Positions 62,241-64,000 of a stretch of 64,000 nt of DNA are shown here, piece after piece. The position numbers and the translations under genes were made by a program. The notes under the pieces are model-generated. The model was not told the DNA's origin. It made no database searches and saw nothing but the letters and a program-made list of their open reading frames with translations. Origin of the DNA: Kitagawia praeruptora (taxonomy: Eukaryota > Streptophyta > Magnoliopsida > Apiales > Apiaceae); contig CM075344.1 in NCBI GenBank assembly GCA_037693485.1, forward strand, positions 20,978,501 through 21,042,500, read 5' to 3'. Each line of letters starts with the position of its first letter. The first letter of the stretch is position 1.

Positions 62241-64000
62241 AGTGGTTAGTCAAGCATGATGAACTTTGTTCTTATAAACAAATATTGCACCAGATAGGCA
62301 AGGTCAGGGAATACTATGACAAACTTTTGACTAAGAATTCAATTAACACTGCAATGAGACAACAGCATATGTTAACTTTTTTTCATCATTTTGTTTAATT
62401 CTCATGAGGCAATAATTTAAATTATGAAAATTTAAATGTTTATCCCCCAATTTTATCATAGCAAATAATATGTGATGTTCGCTTGTGAAATGATAGGAGG
62501 TTTATGTTTATGCTATAATGTTATGTTCTGCGTGAATTGATAGAGAGGTCTCTGGTTATGCTGCTGATGTCTGTATATATATTTGCAATCACTATTAAAA
62601 AAAAAAAGACTGAAATTTTGATACTTGTTTTTTTACGTACCAATGAACAAGTGTTGCATTAGAGAGGGAAATACCAAGATTGTGACTATTGGTTTGAAGA
62701 ATTGTGAGACTGATGCTGCTATTCATTTTCCTTCTTCTAGACATGTCATTCATCGAATCAAGAACAGAAAGTTGTCAAGCTTTGACACCAAAAGCCTGTG
62801 ACAAACTTGATGGAAAATTTAAATATGAATTTTAAAAGGCTTGCTATTGATATTGCTATTGATAGGGCTTTGTATTAACAGAAAGTTAAACATTAGCAAG
62901 CTCAGCAAGCCTAGCTAGCAAACAATAAAAAGCCCATTACAGTTCATTTTTAAGCCTCTCTTTCCACCAAGTGGGTCGGTGGATTTTGGTGGCAAGGCTT
63001 GACAACTTTTTACTGTTTAATCAATGAATGACATGTCTTTTTGAGAAGGAAAAACAGTTAACAGCATCAATTGCACCATTCTTCAAACCATTAGTCACAA
63101 TCTTGTTCTTTCCCTCTCTAATGTAACACTTTTTCAGCGGTAAGAAAACAAGAATCAAATTTTCATTCGTTTTGAATAGTGGATTGCAAATATATACGCA
63201 CACAGCTGCAGAGTATAACCATGGATCTCTTTATCAATTCACGCAAAACATAACATTATAGCAGAAGCACAAACCTCCATTCATTTCACAAGCGAACATC
63301 ACATATGATTTCCTAGGATAAAGTTGCGAGATAAACATTTAAATTTTCATAACTTATAATTATTGCCTCATAAGAATTGGATAAAATGATGGAGAAAAGT
63401 TAACACCTGCTGATGTCTCATTGCATTGTGAATTGAATTCGTTGTCAAAAGTTTGTCATAGTATTCCCGGCCTTGCCTATCTCCTGTAAAATTTGATTAT
63501 AAGCAGAAATGTAAAATTTGACCAACAACAAAATAATTAAACCCCAAAACAAAAAAGAAACTAAAAAAGGTACTCACTTTTTTTTATTGAATCTCTGCAT
63601 TAGGTTAACTCATGTTAGGTTAACTCATCAACTTTCTTGAGTAACTCCTCCTTGGTATGAAAAAAGAGGCCAACACACAAATAAATTAGTCTACACAAGA
63701 ATTTGATACATATTATCATACACATGAATCTAAAAACTCCTAAAAAAATAGAGGATCACTCATTGTACTATAATTAAGAAGTATGTAAAACGCCATTTGA
63801 TTTCATTTTTAGGGTTGGAAGTGTCTTTGACCATAACATTAGCATAATCATTAGAAGTAGAAAAAATCTATTACAAAAGCTAGGGTGAAGAAACATACCG
63901 TTAGGATATTGTGGGTCGAGCCTAATTGTTTTTATATTGGACTTCTGACCATTTTCTTGTTAATCTGAGAATAGATGGCTTTTGTTTTGTCGAAATTGGT
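61950..64000. repeat. large diverged inverted duplication (F-box 3' part), arms ~860 bp and >1 kb
   Basis: Left arm 61950-62812 and right arm 62968 to the window end are collinear in reverse complement, with a ~155-bp spacer. Matching pairs include: AAAATGGTCAAAAGTCCAAG (61972) with TGGACTTCTGACCATTTTC (63939); CTTCCAACCCTAAAAATG (62113) with CATTTTTAGGGTTGGAAG (63803); GGGAATACTATGACAAACTT (62316) with AAGTTTGTCATAGTATTCCC (63449); TGTGATGTTCGCTTGTGAAA (62471) with TTTCACAAGCGAACATCACA (63283); AGACATGTCATTCAT (62740) with ATGAATGACATGTCT (63024). Substitutions and small indels are spread over the arms, so the duplication is not recent. Confidence 0.9.
62968..64000 (-). pseudogene. inverted second copy of the F-box 3' region, partial
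   Basis: The minus strand from the window edge carries the counterpart of the left F-box tail: NGMFLHPSFCN (about 63896) against NGMFLHRDFCNGF, and CYIREGKNKIVTNGLKNG then AIDAVNCFSFSKRHVIH (63131-63021) against CCIREGNTKIVTIGLKN and SSRHVIH on the plus strand near 62653-62755. The YxIREG...I...GL pattern resembles the end of F-box-associated domains, where a kelch-like strand is followed by a YVESL motif that is lacking here. The N-terminal half would lie right of the window; it could be the parent gene. Tail-to-tail with the left copy. Confidence 0.65.

Overview
This is a 64-kb piece of a plant nuclear genome, almost certainly a eudicot with a large, AT-rich, transposon-dense genome. The evidence is spliced plant-type CACTA transposase genes, Ty1-copia and Ty3/gypsy-derived LTR elements primed by initiator-Met tRNA, Tourist- and Stowaway-like MITEs, a ~170-bp satellite array, and decayed plant gene fragments (F-box, PRMT1-type methyltransferase, MutS2). 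I could not place it to genus. I see no intact host gene; the window is a record of nested insertions.

Layout. (1) The oldest scaffold on the left looks like a large CACTA element. Its right terminus is at 49873 (reverse complement starts CACTACAACAATTT). Its TNP2-type transposase runs leftward from 48916 and resumes at 15340 after a 30-kb insertion. A TNPA/Transposase_24-like gene lies on the same strand at 2025-82, so the other terminus should lie left of the window. (2) Within this scaffold, 2916-10371 is a rearranged long-LTR non-autonomous retroelement (LARD-like, here 'LARD2') with a 1,856-bp tandem duplication. (3) 15341-45662 is a second LARD-like element ('LARD3', LTRs ~4.2 kb, target duplication CCTTG), inserted in the TNP2 coding sequence. 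LARD3 is itself a host: its left LTR holds a third LARD ('LARD1', 16146-25316, target duplication TCGGT) and, 7 bp beyond that duplication, a Ty1-copia element (25334-30138, target duplication CTTTC, apparently identical LTRs). Its internal region holds a 4.6-kb non-autonomous CACTA element (33558-38125, target duplication GGT) that has captured part of a MutS2-type gene.

(4) Right of the CACTA end, 50121-57587 is a satellite array of about 44 monomers of ~170 bp, with a 9-monomer higher-order repeat of 1,549 bp present three times and a 5-monomer repeat of ~860 bp before it. It is bounded on the right by a 480-bp inverted-repeat element (57599-58078). (5) 58079-64000 holds decayed gene material: a PRMT1-like pseudogene fragment cut by an antisense LTR fragment, a cluster of dispersed repeats, a Stowaway-like MITE, and an F-box pseudogene whose C-terminal half is repeated as a large diverged inverted duplicate running off the right edge.

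How it fits together. The three LARDs have different LTR bodies but share LTR modules and blocks of a gag-like internal remnant, the iMet primer site and the polypurine-tract end. This suggests one Ty3/gypsy-derived family of parasites mobilised in trans. The only nearly complete element is the copia, and its single gag-pol frame has one TGA stop and a lost zinc ligand in integrase. Insertion order is readable from intact target duplications: CACTA-1, then LARD3, then LARD1, copia and CACTA-2 within it.
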